In this document: piece after piece, positions 13,844-28,800 of the stretch
Layout: every line of letters begins with the position of its first letter
Numbering within the stretch: position 1 is the stretch's first letter
Assembly (NCBI GenBank): GCA_029747015.1
Contig: JAKOGI010001206.1
Span: 157,501-221,500, forward strand
Source of the DNA: Carnegiea gigantea
Lineage: Eukaryota > Streptophyta > Magnoliopsida > Caryophyllales > Cactaceae
Length of the DNA stretch: 64,000 nucleotides
Reading direction: 5' to 3'
Notes under the pieces: generated by a model
What the model was told of the DNA's origin: nothing
What the model saw: only the letters and a program-made list of their open reading frames with translations
Database searches by the model: none
Program-made: the position numbers and the translations under genes

Positions 13844-16800
13844 TAAAAACGGGAAAACATAACTGAAAGATACAACAGTATCTCAATTTGAAAAATAAGA
13901 TTCTTATCCTAATACTACTATCCCAAAAAATTATAGACTATAACATTAAAAATATGGGAAAATAATTCTCCAAAAAGGAGGATATGGGACTAAGCTTGGT
14001 AAAATCTGCTTAAGAATATCACTATTTAGAATGATGCAAAGTATAGCAAAAAAAAACCAACCTCATTAAGGAGGTTGTTAAAGCGCTCCTCAACACTTTT
14101 TCTTATTGCATCGTAGCATTTATCCTTGTAGCCTTTTCCCTGAGCCTTCATCTTTTGTTGCAAAAGATTCTTGGAAGAAGCTATTGTTGTGGCTATCTTT
14201 CCATCCCTAAAAATAAAATAAAAACAACAATTACGTCAATACTCTTGTATAATTGCATATTTACATTGTTCCCACGGAAAAGTAACTCTACAAACAAAGA
14301 TCGTAACACAAAAAACAAAAAACAAAAAGCAAAAAAAAAAAAAAAAACTTCTTTAGATTTTGTAGAAGTTGCTCAACATAATATATATGACATGAACAGC
14401 ATGCATCATAAAGTAAACGTGAGTCGAAACGTTAACGCATTTAATTATTTGGTTAAAAGCCATAATCTATCTAATAAGTGGCTCACGTTAAGAATTGAAA
14501 ATTCTTGACATGAAAAATCCGATGGTAAATGCATACTTGCTTAACATATCTTGGTGGGACTAAGCTAATTGCATTATTTACTTTGTAGGGATTTTGGTAT
14601 CGCCCTCTAACAGTGTCAACCTTCTTGACCCCATATGCAGTGCCGATTCCAGTGACGGCGTAGGTCGTGTGGCATGCAAATTCACTGTGTTAGCAAATAG
14701 GCAAGGTCAAATTATATTCTTGTTTGACACAAAATTATAAAGTACCGACCAATCAACATATTGGAAGAGAGTGTCCAATAACATTGACTTCTCCGTAATT
14801 GTCGCGACAAAATTCTAATATCGCATTTTATCCGATTAAATCCCACTAAAGACAACACCTTATGTCTTGAGTTTGCAGTGTAGTTGATATTACTTATTTC
14901 AAGTTTCTTAAATTTTGATGTGAAATTAGCCACTATTGCTTTTAGTTTGATAAAGGAAAAACTGTACCTTAAATTTCTGCCAAACCCCTAATAGTGCCCT
15001 TCTTCCTATATTCATTTTTCCATATTAATGATTTCGTACTTGGCACTATTGATTTCAAATTATTTGTTGCCAATAGTATTATTTTTGAATGTTTCTTTTA
15101 TTTAGCGAGAAGGGGAACATAGCAAATGTTGAACTAATGGATACAAAGACATCAATAGTCAAAATTTTAGTATTGAAAGAGAAATTCCAGTGCATAGAAT
15201 TCAAATTGCTTGTTCTTACTTTGCATTTCGACGAGCTGCTCCAATTGATGCAATCGCGTCTTCTCCCTCAGCTTCTGCAACTTCCTCAGCAATTTGTTGA
15301 TCAAGGATCTCTTGCATTTCAACAACTCTACAACAATAATAAAAACATTAATTAAAAAAATTGATAATAATAATAAGGCACAAGGTCTTGTGCCAAATCA
15401 TGGTTTAACGTTAACATCTAACATGTAATGAAAGTAAGATGCTAAAGAATAACAGTTGAGGTGCTATTTGAGCCATAACTTCATTTATTAATGTATGCAT
15501 TAGTGACATCCCTCTGAATCGCTGATATATAAAAGCAGAGATTGAACACTAGGCCATTATGTAACGAAATTAAATTTGACATTGTATGTAGTAATATAGA
15601 TGAATTTTAAAGTTGGTTTTCCAAATCAAGGCATAATCCCTAAGACTAGAGCAAAATTTAGAAATTTGAAGCCATCTAAGTATAAAGCAGATTTAACTCA
15701 TATATGAAGTAATTATATAACGATGGCAAAGTAGCTAAACTAATAAGGATCTCTACATACCTAATTCGCGAAGTGTTGGACTCAAGGCATGAGACAACCA
15801 TAAAGGGTGCGAGCCAAGTAAGCATAATAAGTGGACGGTTTCAGCTACCTCAAAAAACCTAGTTCTTTGAATATCCATCTAATATAAAAAGGAGACCAGT
15901 CTAAGAGAAAGCAAATCAGAAAAAGAATGAGGGTTCTCTAATAAGAGTTTTCCGCACCAAAACTCTATAGCTCTTAAGCTGTGGGATTGTGAATGTTCTC
16001 TATATAGTGAATTCCTTTCTCAACTAATGATTCAAAGCCAAAGTTCAATCGTCATCTACTGCATGATTAAGCAAATTCGTTATATTAATTCCTTCATTGG
16101 TATCAGAGCTAATGGGCTTATTTCTTAGTTGGATCTTCTCTTATATTGCATGGCCTAAACATGTTAATGGTCGTATGCTTATTTTCGTTCTTTGTGTTGC
16201 TGCTTAACAAACTCAAAACTTCATGCTATTATTTCATGAGCAATTTCTTGATAATTTTTTGTGAAATTTTGGATTCTAGTATAGCATGAAGAGAGCTTTA
16301 ATTTGATTTATTATATGTGTATTTTGGCTGAGCATTTTGTGCGCAGTTGCGAATTGAAGATCTAGGGTTCTTCGCTTAGGAAACCCTAAAATCCATTCTT
16401 GAATCATTGATTTCGTTCAAGTTTCATTCAAATTGATATATATACTAGCTTACCCATTCGACTTCGACCAAACCCCTTAACTCATTGTTCGATTTTACCG
16501 AAAATTTGCCCCAATTTTGGCAAAGAAGCATCTGCCAATTCTAGGGCTTTGCTCTAGTGACTAACCTGAAATTCCGATCTCTTTTGGGTCATTATTTTTC
16601 AAAATTGATTTGTGCATTTTATTATTGAAGTGTTTTTGAGTAAAAGCTCCCAAAAGATCACTCCATTCTACAAAAAATTGGCCCCCAATTTTGCAAAAAA
16701 AACCGCCAATGGAAACTGAGGTTCCAATTGAAAATATGCAATGTGATTTTGGTCTGTTTTAGCCATTACTTCCTACAATTGGCTTGTCTACCCATAAAAT

Positions 16801-19800
16801 TCCAAGAATAAGCCCTCTATTCCTATAGTGATTAAGCCATTGAGTTCTGTGGTTAGGGTTCATAATTTTAGGAATCGATTTTGATTCTCTTTGTCACTAT
16901 TGCTTGCAATTGATTAGTGATTTTTGTTAACAATGAAATTCTGAGAAAAATCCCCCCAAAATCTACCACCAATTTGTCTGAGCTTGGTCGGATCTTAGCG
17001 AAACTATCACCGAAGATGTGCAGTAGCATTTCGGCCATTGAGACTCTAGTTTGGGTTGTTTTGCCCCGTTTTTCGCAAATTGATGGTCCAAATCAGTCCT
17101 AAAACAAATTTTGGACGAATTCCAGTGATTTGATTGGATCAATTTGAGTGAAATATGGTGTTTTTGGCGTCTAGTTGGGCGACAGATTTCCATGACCCAT
17201 TTCTTGTGCTGTACGGCTTGCGAGGTGGCTAGAGCATGGGGGTGAGCCCCATCATGCGCAAGGCACATGATAGCCATTGTTTGACTTCTTTTTTTAAAAA
17301 AAAAAATTCTTTTTTCTGAAAATTTTGGGCATATAGTTGGCCAGAAGGGTTGATTAGCTAATATAGGGTTGGCTACGTATTAAATTTTTGAGAAAGTATG
17401 TGGGCATATGAAATTAGGTAGCTTGATTAGAATTTTTTGTGAAATTTCTCAAATATTCTCTTTTTGTGAGTATATACTTATGATGCTTGATATCATTGTT
17501 TTGAGAATGAAACATCATGTGATTCTTGGAGAATCTTTTATTTTTAGATATTTCATTCTTACTGAATTTCATTAGAGATATAAGCATATTTGTTTGATAT
17601 CATTGAGATCAATTTAAATGAAATATTATGTGAAATCTCTATGATTATTTTGGCTCATTTGATATATAATAAGGGCCTGTTCTTTTCATTAGGAACTATG
17701 AGTTGATAAATGGATGAAATTGATTGGGATTGGTTGAAGTAGGTTGAAGTAGGTTGAAGTGGGTTGAAGTTGATTGAAGTGGGTTGAAGTTGGTTGAAGT
17801 TAGTATTTTTTCATTGAAGTTCGTGAAGTGGATTAACATTGATCAAAGTTGGTTGAGGTTACTAAATTTGAATTTACCAACAAAAAGAACAGGGCCTAAG
17901 TATATATGTTTGATTGAAATTCATGAAAAGTATGTTGCATACTATGAAAATATGTTTCATATATTGGAACCTCTAAATTGCATATCAAATTTATATATGT
18001 ACCCTCCCTAAATAAGAGGTGTGAGGACATTGAAATTTCTCAAAAAAAAAATATTTTTTGAGAATCTTGTTAAAGATGCAAATTATGCCAAAAATGATTA
18101 AATTTATCTTCATATATTTATCGATATATGTTGGATTTTCTTAAAATATTCTTGAGGTTGGCATATCCCCTTTGATTAGAAATTTGAGAATTGCTTTTAG
18201 AATATTTCAATTTGTGATGAGTGCTCTGGTAACTGTAATAAAACGATAAAGTCAATTGCAGTAAAACATTCATCCCTATGATGATGCTTGCGAACTATAT
18301 GTGAACTTTCGACTTTAGGGTCTATGTTGGTATATATTAACTCTGTCTTTTATTGCCAAGTTATATGGCTACATGTATGCTAAAATATTAGACGTATTGT
18401 GCTTTTATATTGATTGCAAAACTTTTGTATTCTACAAGCATCATGCCAGCTGCTGCAAATTGCTAGACTTAGATCTCTCACTATCAAGTTTGAAAATTAT
18501 AAAAAGAGCACATATGCCTCTATGAGGGAGCACTTGAGGCACATGTCAAACATGATTAGTGAATTGGCTGGAATGGGTTGTGAATTGACTTATGAGTAAT
18601 AAGTTCATGCCAAGATCTATTCATTGTCTAATGATTGGGGTCATATTAAAATGGTTTCATCACTAATTAAGTACACTGTTACTCTCGAGGACATTAGGTG
18701 ACGATTTGAGCTAGAGGAAGAGCGGCAAGAGGCCACTGAAATGGCAAGTGCAGAAGTGCACATATCAACCTCTAATTCAAAGAATGGCTCTAAAAGAAAC
18801 GACCAAGGGAACTGCATGGACAAGGCTTTGTCAAATGAGGGAATTGATTACGTCTACAAGGCAAAGAAAAATGTGCAAGGAAGAAGGACTTAATGTAAGC
18901 TAAGTGCCTCAAATGTTACTAGATAGGTCCTCACCACGCTCGTGATTGCACTGAGCCTAAAAAGTTACTTAGCCATATCTACTAGTGACTTTTATGTTGC
19001 TAGTTATATTCTTCTTTCTAAAGCTAATCCTATGTGGATTGTAGGTTTAAGAATCTAGACCAAAGAGATAGGAACTAAGAAGCTTTACTGGGCTTCCAAT
19101 GGGTTCGTACATGATTCCATAAGGACACATGTACAGACAACAACAATGTGGCTGTTGGAGGAATCGGAACATGCAAGCTAGCCCTGCATATCAGCCGATA
19201 CCCTATCCCAGTGAAAACTTACTTGTGCCTAAGATTCATTGGAATGATGTTGCTACGTTGGTTTTACTTGACTATGTTCATCGCATTGAAGCCTAATTAG
19301 TTTTCTTTTAAGAACACCTTTAGTTTTGGTTTTACTTTATTAGAAATAGTTTGCTTGTAATGGATTGGATATTTGATCTATTAATACAAGTGTTTGTTTT
19401 TTTGTATTTATATAATTATGATGATGTGAAACGTTTACTTGTAATGCTAGACTAGGCCATATGGGTCAAAAGCATATATATGTAAAAGCTAGCAAAATAA
19501 GATTTGCTGGCAAAATAAGGGGACCGGCACACTTGTGAACATAGGTAGGAAAAACAACAAGAAAACAATTTAATTTTTTCGAAAGGTTACTAAGAGCCGA
19601 TATCCATTATAGTAAATTCATTTGAACATTTATGATCTAATGAATGTGATACTAATGTGTAGAGCTTCTATATTTCATCACATTTCACTTGATTTGATCT
19701 TATTTATTTGACCCCAGATGAATCTGAAGCGATAAGTTGCTTTAGAAAACATATTGGCTTGGTTGAAAATAAAATAATCCCACGAGGTTAAGGCCTCAAA

Positions 19801-22800
19801 GACTAAATCATTACGAAATATTTGTTAGTATTATTTTGGTGGATATTATGATAAAAAGGGAATAGTTTATTAGTAACTATCCCTAAAAGTCTACAACAAA
19901 ATGTTGTTATAGAGAAAGAAAATAGAATGCTTTTTCATATGGTAGGATCAATAATTACACAAAATTTATGAATCTTCTACTAAGGAGGTCTCGTTTTGTT
20001 ACAATCTATAATCTTAAACTTACGCTTATAGTGTAAGTTGCTACCACTCTATATGAGTTATAGATTAGAGCCTAGCCTGAGAGTCTTTCAACCTTAGGGG
20101 TATATGACCCATGAATTCAACCCCTCCTATGGGCGTGCCAAAGGGAAGAGGAAGAACATCTTTATGGGATACTCTAACCTTGAAAGTTTCTTTTACTCAT
20201 TGGGTTATAAGACAATGGGAGTGCAAGGAAAACTTAACCAATATATTCACATTCTAAAGAATGGATATCCAATGAAGGTGAGATAGATTAAAACTTATCT
20301 CTATTAACTCTCCAAACCAAATCGGATCCCTTCATTTGAGTGAGAGGATTTTAATTGATGATGAATAAGCTTATCATCAAGGTCCACCTTCATCATCAAG
20401 AGCAAATGAAAGTGATCACATTCTTGTTTCAAGTGGAAGCAAATTCTATTCTTGTTTTAACTGGGAGCAAGATGATTGGTCTTGTTATGAGTAAAGCTAG
20501 GTAACAGGTCAGGTCGGATCGGGTTCGTGTTCGTATCGAATTTAAATGGGTTGAGAATTCCTCAACTTGAATCTAACCCGTTTATTAAACGGGTTGAAAA
20601 ACCTAGACCTGTACCCATTTAGTTTTTAAACGGGTTAACCCGCTTAACCCATTTAAGATAAACAGACCGTGTTCAGTCGCCTAATTACCAATTTACGCAT
20701 TTAATATTTTCAACTAATACGTAATCACATAGTGTTAAAAGTTAAATTTACATATTATATTAAACAATTAATCTCTAGAACTCCTCCGATTCACCATAAT
20801 TCACAATTTTTAAATTTCTGTATTCTGAATTATATAATAAAAAGGTAAATAGATAAATATCAAATGAAAAAATGAGCTGACTTATTTAACCCATTTAATT
20901 AAACGGATTAAATAGGTACTTTTTCGTGTCGAGAATCTCGACCTGAACCTAACCCATTTAATTAAATGGGTTAAATGTGTCAACCCATTTAATTAAACGG
21001 GTTGAAACATTATACCTAAATTCACTTAACCTCGTGTCAGTAATCATATCGGGTCAACATTTTCCAGCTCTAGTTCTGAGTGGGATTAAAATCGATCCAA
21101 AGAGGAACGATTTGAGATTGTCAGTAAGCATTCCTCCATGTCATTTGGGTAATGAGGTAAATGAACCTTTCACAGCACTCCTATAAATGGAAATAAGCAA
21201 AGATGCCCTTTCCAAAAGCCTTTTAAGGACAAGTGGATTAAGGCAATGGAAATAAAATGGATTAAATGAAGGCGAACAGTTAGTTAACCTTTTAAGGCAC
21301 GCAGATCGATTCTTAAATTGTAAGGCTAATGGCACAGTTGGCATTAGGCACAACTTGTTGTAAAAGGATATACACAATAGGATAGGATCAACTATAAAGA
21401 GTTTTTCCCTCTTATTGTGTACTTTATCCTAATTTCATCTTTCTCTAGCTATTATTGCTAGTTTGGACATAAAGTTACATCATATGGGTGTGCACATACC
21501 AATCTCAAAGGGTATTAAGTGATGTTCCATTGAAAAGGGTCATAAACATGAGGTTTGTGGACATATGAGGTCAATTGCGTGTGACCTTAAAGGCTCTTCA
21601 ATGTATTGGTATGCTTGTTTTTCACAATGCAGTTATCTCTAGTTGCTACACTGTGATTGATACAAAAAGGTCCAAAAGGAATTTTGTAGTCAAGTCATTA
21701 TATGTGGATGACTTATTAATAGTTAGAAATGGTATAGAGTTACTAAGTAAGGCAAAAGGCCTTGTCATCATTTAACTTTGAGATGATTAATATAGGTAAA
21801 GTGGTGTGTGCTCTTGAAATAAAGATTTTGAGATAATACTTAAAGAGGTTATTCTTTTTTCCTAAAGAGAATGACATCAAAAGATCTTTAAATAATCTAA
21901 TACACATAATTATGACCCTATTAGTGATCACATCAAAGGTGAGGCCTTATAGTAAAATGTGTCTATACTCTATTAGGAAAAAGACTAATAAGCACAACTT
22001 GCTTTGTCAGGTGTGGCTAGAAGTCTAATGCATGATATGAGCATCTTGGACTTGGTATCTTTAAATAGATATCAATTGGACCTGACACTAGTGTAGCGGC
22101 AAACATCTAAGTCACGAGGAACCTGAAAGAAAGATCCGATCATGCGCTTGTGGCACATAGGCAATAACTTGAATCAAAAGTGGTACAATGATCTTGACTG
22201 TGGCAGGTTTAGATGAGAAATGGAGCCTCAAATATGTGTTCCAACTTAGCAATGGTGTTAAGTGGCAAGAACCAGTCATATGCTGCATTGTTATAAGAAG
22301 AGTTTATGATTCTCTCCTTAAAAGCACAAGAATCTATTTGGTTAAAGAGGTACTCAGATTATTTGGTTAGTGGACCAAATCGTTTTGTCTAGTTTTGGTT
22401 TACTGGTTCAAGTTGTGATCACATGGATCAAGAACCTTGAGTATTATCATAAGACTAAATGAATTGGACATTAGGTTCAATTTTGTAAATGACATGGTGG
22501 CACACAAGAGAGTGAATGTAAAATACTTTCCTATGAAGGAAATGAATGTAGAGCCATTGAACTAGCCCTCGTAAGGGAATGTGCTTTTTGAGCACGTAAA
22601 AGCTTGATAGTCTTCATAGATGACAACTATGCCTTAGCATTTTGTTGACTAATTGTTTTGTCAATGTCAAGAAGTGATTGTCTAATGTTGTGAAATTCAA
22701 ATAAGTTGTTTTGTATACACTTATTATTAGAACGCTTGAACATGCATTCTTATTCATAGATACTTGTGTGCGTTCTTGAATGTGAAAAGTATGTCGAGTA

Positions 22801-25800
22801 AACTTGAGGTTAGCCTTCTTACATGGGTAATTGCCTGCATTGATTAGAGCATCGATGAAAGATGAGACAAGATTTTAAGAAGAGTTATCAAAAGGATAAT
22901 TATGAGAACCTATTAACTTAAAATCATGAATGATGCCTTGATAATGACAAAAGGTCATTATAACATATGGGTGAAAATGAATTTTACCTAGTCTACCTCA
23001 AAGAGGCCAAATGTCAATTCCAGTTAATGAGTAGATTTGGAAACTCAGTTTGGACAATATGGTGTCTAAATATCATCTGTATTGTATTTTGATTAAAGAA
23101 CTAAAAGACATACACTCCATGGGAAAGGAGAGAGTGTTGTAGCACATGTTTCATACCTTGTGTATAAGAGATGACCAATTGGATTGATATATATTAGATC
23201 TCTACTTGTATTTGTGCGAGACCACATAATGTTATGGCCTTATCTTTATACCCTCACGACTCAAATTAGTGACTTAAGACTTCATTCAATGTTCGTTATC
23301 TTAGTATGTTACCAAAGGATCATGAGTGATTTGACGTAGCAGGACATGTTTAGAAAAACAAGTTGGCTTTAGTCTAGAATCTCGTGAGAAAAGAAAGATC
23401 ATTCACAGAATCTTATTAGTTTCTATTTACTGGTGCACCAATTATGACAAATAGGTCATAATTGTGAATATGAAATATGATGATTTGATGAGATCAAAGT
23501 GAAACATATTAACGAGATTGAAATGATCTAGCGTACTTACGTACTTTCATTAGTCATGCGCAGTTCTCAATGAGAGGCTATATATTCCTAACAGATGTGT
23601 AGCATAGATCTCTCATAAGTTTGTTGGTCACACGACCTATTTGCCCAGTATGAAAATTGTGTGAAAATAAAAGGAAAATAGCTTTTCTAAGGTGGAAATA
23701 TGCACCTGCTTATATGTGAGTAGGAGATGTTGGACTTAGGGCATGAGACACCCATAAGTGGTGCAAGCCCAATAAGCATAATAAGTTGACGGCTTAAGCT
23801 GCCTTAGAAACACTAGTTCATCGACTGTCCATCTAATACAAAACCTTAGGGCTCTTAGCATGTGGGATTATGAAGGTTCTTCGTATAGTGAGTTCCTTTC
23901 TTAACCAATGATTCAAAACCAAGGTTCAATCGTCTTCCACTGCAGGATTAAGGTAAATTCATTTACACCTAATTCGTTACATTAATTCCTTCATGAAGAT
24001 GTGTCCATATTATATTAGTGACCATATAATATCTAAATTGATATTCAGCTAGGTGGTTTACTTCAAATACCTTTGTACCATCATTTAAACGTTAATAAAG
24101 GGTTCATCACTTTTCGATAGATTTTAGCTTGTTTGGTCACCTGAAGGACCTCTCTATCATTATTTTAATGTCAGTAAGAGGGATTTTACTTTTTGACATA
24201 TTGAAGGATGTTCTTAAATTTTTGCCCATTCTTTGATCTAATCCCTATTACTAGCTTATAAATCCATGCTATACATGGATTATTTTAAAATTTGAGTTAA
24301 AATAATTACTAAAATATTAGTTTATATATTTCCACCAAATATTCTCTCCGAAAAAAATTGTGAGGTTTCATATAAATGTATGCATTAGCTCTTACATAAT
24401 TATACTTCTAATGAATTGAAAGGAGAAAAAAAAAATGATTGAATCTTCTCTTACGATTAGAGGTGGGCAACAGGTTGGATAACCATTGGGTCAAGGGTTT
24501 CGGTCCGTTCAAAATATGGTCAATAATGGATCGGCTCAATAGTGTGTTGGTCCATTAAAACATATCAACAGGTCAGGTCGGATATACCCATTAACAACCC
24601 GGTTAGTGACTTAATATTTTTTTGAACCTACTTGTTACACTAATTTGCATACTATAATTAGTTAGGCTTATACTAACGCTTTATATGTAACAATAATTTT
24701 TATACATAATTTTTTTTTATACATGTTCATTCCATTTTTAAAACGGGTCAAACCTACACAAAATCCCGACCCAACCTGTATCGTTAGCGGGCTAGCTATG
24801 ATCCGGCCTGACCCACTTTGTAAACGAATTAACCCTAATCTGATTCGGTCCATTGCCCATCCATACTTACAATCACATAATGAGAAGATTATGACCCTCT
24901 CATATACATATCGCTGATTAGAATTATCGAAGATACTAAGGGGTTTCAATTAGTTGACAAAGGAGGAAATACGGCTGCTACCGAAGCTCTCGTGCAGATA
25001 TATAAAGAGGGTAGCCTGCGCTATATTATGCCCCTTTACATTTATATAATAGCACAACTTCCAAAACTTGATTACATTTTTCTTACAAAAATGGATATTT
25101 CACTTGGTATCGCTATATTTTAAAAAATTGCATGCCAATATGTTCGTGTTGCGTTATGTCTATGTCTCATACCCAAGTCCAGGCTTCATGGTGCCCACTC
25201 ACAAAGAGGATCCGAGTTGACCATGTGCCTACTAAGTTCGCTAGTTATCTGAGGCCCTAAATCAAACTCACAATACTTACTATTATATAGATTGATGTTT
25301 CTCTCATTACATGTTATATATGTTGAATGAATTAATTAGCAGTATCATAAAGGAAATGGGTCAAAAATATTTCCATGCATGTATTACACTCAAAATTAAC
25401 AAAACCTTTTTTTCCAGTTAGATTAACAGGAGCCCCTTAATAATGTATATTCCGTACGTAGAAGATTAAGATAAGGATGCTCCATTGTTGCAGGGCTTAG
25501 TCCCTCTCATGAACCAAAAGAAAACGAAGATAAGGATATCCCTCATCTCACTGTTGCTAACAACTTGCAACTCATGCTCCAAAAAGTTATTCAAAAGAAA
25601 TTATAGCTAATGAAAAATCAAATTTTGATGATCCATAATTTGTTGTTAATGGATGTACGTCTGGTATATTGTCAGGGATTCCAAAATTATGTTCCTAATT
25701 TTATTAGTTCAAAAGCAGCGTATTATTAAGAGATCATTTATTCTATGACTTTGGTTCCAATACGGGAAATTAATCTTTATGCTGGGGTTTTGTGTACTTA

Positions 25801-28800
25801 ACCGAGGAGAGACTTTTGCGTATTTTTAAGGTGCACCATCAGATAATACTAGATCATTAGCCGTGTTGAGCATGATATAACCACGTCTAATGATTAACAT
25901 GCAAGTCCTTTAACATTTGAAAGGCGGTTCACGTTAGAAGATCATAAGATGGACATAATTATTGAAGTGATATTGAATTATGTCATCCATTGTGGTCCTC
26001 TGAATATTTATGGATTGTTCTTATAACAAAAACGAGGTGAATTAAAGTGTATATGTCATGCCTTATTAACGCTTTAAAGTTTTGGGCTTCTTTTTCTGCG
26101 TATCTCAATTCATTTAGCGGACTTAAGTTAAATATTATATGTAACTAGTCAACTTGGATTAAGAATACTTACAAATGGATCTTTATTTCGTAAATTGAAA
26201 GTAAGCAAACAAACAGATATCTAGTTGATTCTTTATGCTAATTGAAGACTATAGATCCTGAGTCTACAAATATGTAAATATTGTTTGACTATGTTGTTGG
26301 AGGAATGTAAACAAATATGTTGTACATAGACCAAAAACTGTTTAATCTTTGTTTTTGACTTTGGAAGTTGAACTTTGTTCTCCAAAGCTTGTACACTTAT
26401 CTAGGATCTTCTTTTTTGTCTTTTTCCCATAGAGTTTCTTTGATCCTTTTATAAATCTTAACAACCTCTTCATTGTAGAAATAGTTTAAGTTTCATAATT
26501 TGTTATTCTACAAAAAAAATTGAATTTATTTTCCGTTACAAAAAGTGCGACAAAGAGCTAAACTTTTAAATATATATAAGGTAGGTTAACAATAAATTCA
26601 AGAATACTCAATGATGTAGAAAACTCTTCTGTTTTACTGTGGAGTAGACAATGCAGAACTAAGATAACAGAGTACTTCAACTTTGTTTAAAAATAATGTT
26701 GTTAACTTTGACTCAGCTTATAATTTGGAGGCAATTTTCCAGCTCACACATGACATTCGAAAGCAATAAGATATTGCATGTTAGTAACTCTTCGAGTCTA
26801 ATTTGTTAGCAAAGTATGCATGTATGTGCCTGTAAAACACACTTAAAATATTTAAAACAAGATGCAGTAGATCCGATCTCATTAATAGCAAAATAATTTA
26901 ACAAAACAGAAAGATTATAAATAGTTACATAAATGAAATACCTCAATGCACGAACAAGAGTTTGGGGACTGCAAAAGAGATTGAAAATGTAAATATTTTA
27001 ACATTATAATATAGATAATATGCATGGCGTGTATGCTAGTAAAGTGTGCATATCAATTTCGCATTCATGTATCACGCTCAACTATTCTTAGAGATTTCAT
27101 ATTCATGTAAATATTTTAATTAGGCCTGATCAAATTGATAGTCTGGTCAGATTGAGAGTCTGGTCATGAGGATCAACAAACATAATTTTCTCAATCCTAA
27201 TCCTACCTGACCCTAATGCTGGTCGACATAGTCTAAACCCTGACCTTGACCTTGTGGGTAACCTTGGGTCATCGGGTCATAGCCGACCCTCAAATATTCT
27301 TGATATAAAAAATGAGATGTTTCACTAAATTTTCTTTTTATTATAAAGTTCAACATTAAACATCATTCAAAACAAGAGGTCAAAGGATAATATAATATTC
27401 CAATGAAATATATGCAATTACAAACATTCTAATGTGTAATTTAGTGATTATAATAATTAGTTCTTTAAAACGACTACTCCAAACATCAGAGATGGAGTAT
27501 TGGAACGTTACAAATCAGTGAGATTTGAGGGAGAGAGGTTAAGAGGAGACGGGAAAGTAGAAACAAAAAAAATTTGAACAAATGAAACCCAAAGTATCTT
27601 GTTTTGATTTTAAATTTTGATCTTAATGTTCAATTTTTTAAAAAAGTGAGGGTCAGTAGGTCAAGTCAGAGGGTCAAAACATCTACCTAAGCCTGACCTT
27701 TATCGTAATCAGGTACCCTCAATTTGAGAGCCAGGACAGGTCTGAGTCAAAAAAGGCGCTAACCCTCATTTTTAAGGTTCGGGTCGGGGCAGTTGGGTTG
27801 AGGTCCTGACCCATTAATCAGATCTAATTTCAATATCACAGGTCTGAATCTACGTTATCAAGAATGGGGAAAAAGTTGCTATACAATATCTTCAAATAAC
27901 ATGATATCTAAAAGATCCACCATACAAATATTTAGAAATAAGAAATGAATTCTGCATGTCAAACCTTTCTTTGGAAAGCTTATAGAAGTTTCCAGTCACG
28001 CCCCATAAAGTCTTCTCAAATGTCTCCCATGTGCGATCTACGTCTTCGAAATATTCTCTAGATAATCACAACAATAACGAGACATTTAAGCATCAAAATA
28101 CAAACTATATTTCACCATAATAATTACATGATCCATTTTATCTTAGATTGTCCTCTTTAATTGTCTATAGCTAGAAATGTCTTGGATAACAAAGATGTAG
28201 GATACAAAATCAACATGTTTGATTGGCGGTTTCAACACCCAATGACAAACATCTATGAGACTAATAACATAACTACTATCCTTATCCCCCTAATAACTGG
28301 TTGGCAAAAGATTTCTGACATGTTGTGAAATAGATGAGAAAGAATAAACAATCACCTCGTCAAATGTTAGTTGGTAGAGCGAGAAATAAGTATGCGATTA
28401 ATCAAGAAGTACAAAACAACTAACACCAAAGCAACCATTGAGGGTTAGAATTTATAAAGCTGGATCCTTTAATGTAACAGCTATATTCACCCTCACAACC
28501 TCTTCTACGAAGAAGATGCATAAAAACAGCAAGTCCAATAGTGTTAGCAGACGTGTTTGATGAGCCTCCCAAGTTGTTATAAGCCTTTTCTAAATGTAAA
28601 CCGATTATTAAATCTTGTCTAATTTTACAAAAATATCATTAGTACATGGATCATGTACCAAACTAAGGGATTCTACTACTGATGGCTTATCCTATTCTAT
28701 ATGACTATATCTATTGGTTTGCTATTTTTAGAAGTGACATGGAACACAAAATTATTTCCCAATTCCTCTAAAAACTTCTAAATCCCTTAGAAAAAGCACT

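Larger units (their letters stand above)
12296..14061 (-). other. SEC6 intron between exons i and j
   Basis: 1,766 bp, AT-rich. Contains a decayed MITE (about 12614-12749), an exon-like island on the opposite strand (13017-13061) and a TA microsatellite (13785-13840). Nothing else recognised. Confidence 0.6.
15774..23993 (+). mobile_element. Ty1/copia element 1, degenerate, LTR-bounded
   Basis: Bounded by related direct repeats 15774-16096 and 23728-23993, both starting TGTTGGACT and ending ATTAATTCCTTCA. Flanks CGAAG (15769-15773) and TGAAG (23994-23998) look like a 5-bp target duplication with one C-to-T change. A PBS TTGGTATCAGAGCT (16097-16110) follows the left LTR and a purine-rich GTGAGTAGGAGA precedes the right one. 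Inside are a long non-coding leader, a gag remnant and scattered pol remnants. The span of 8.2 kb includes a 224-bp MITE and a 581-bp hAT element. No intact frame; dead element. Confidence 0.85.

Noticed and set aside
22188..22370. 60-residue plus-strand frame in copia element 1
   Set aside because: No convincing domain; lies where decayed RNase H is expected, but the match is too weak to call.
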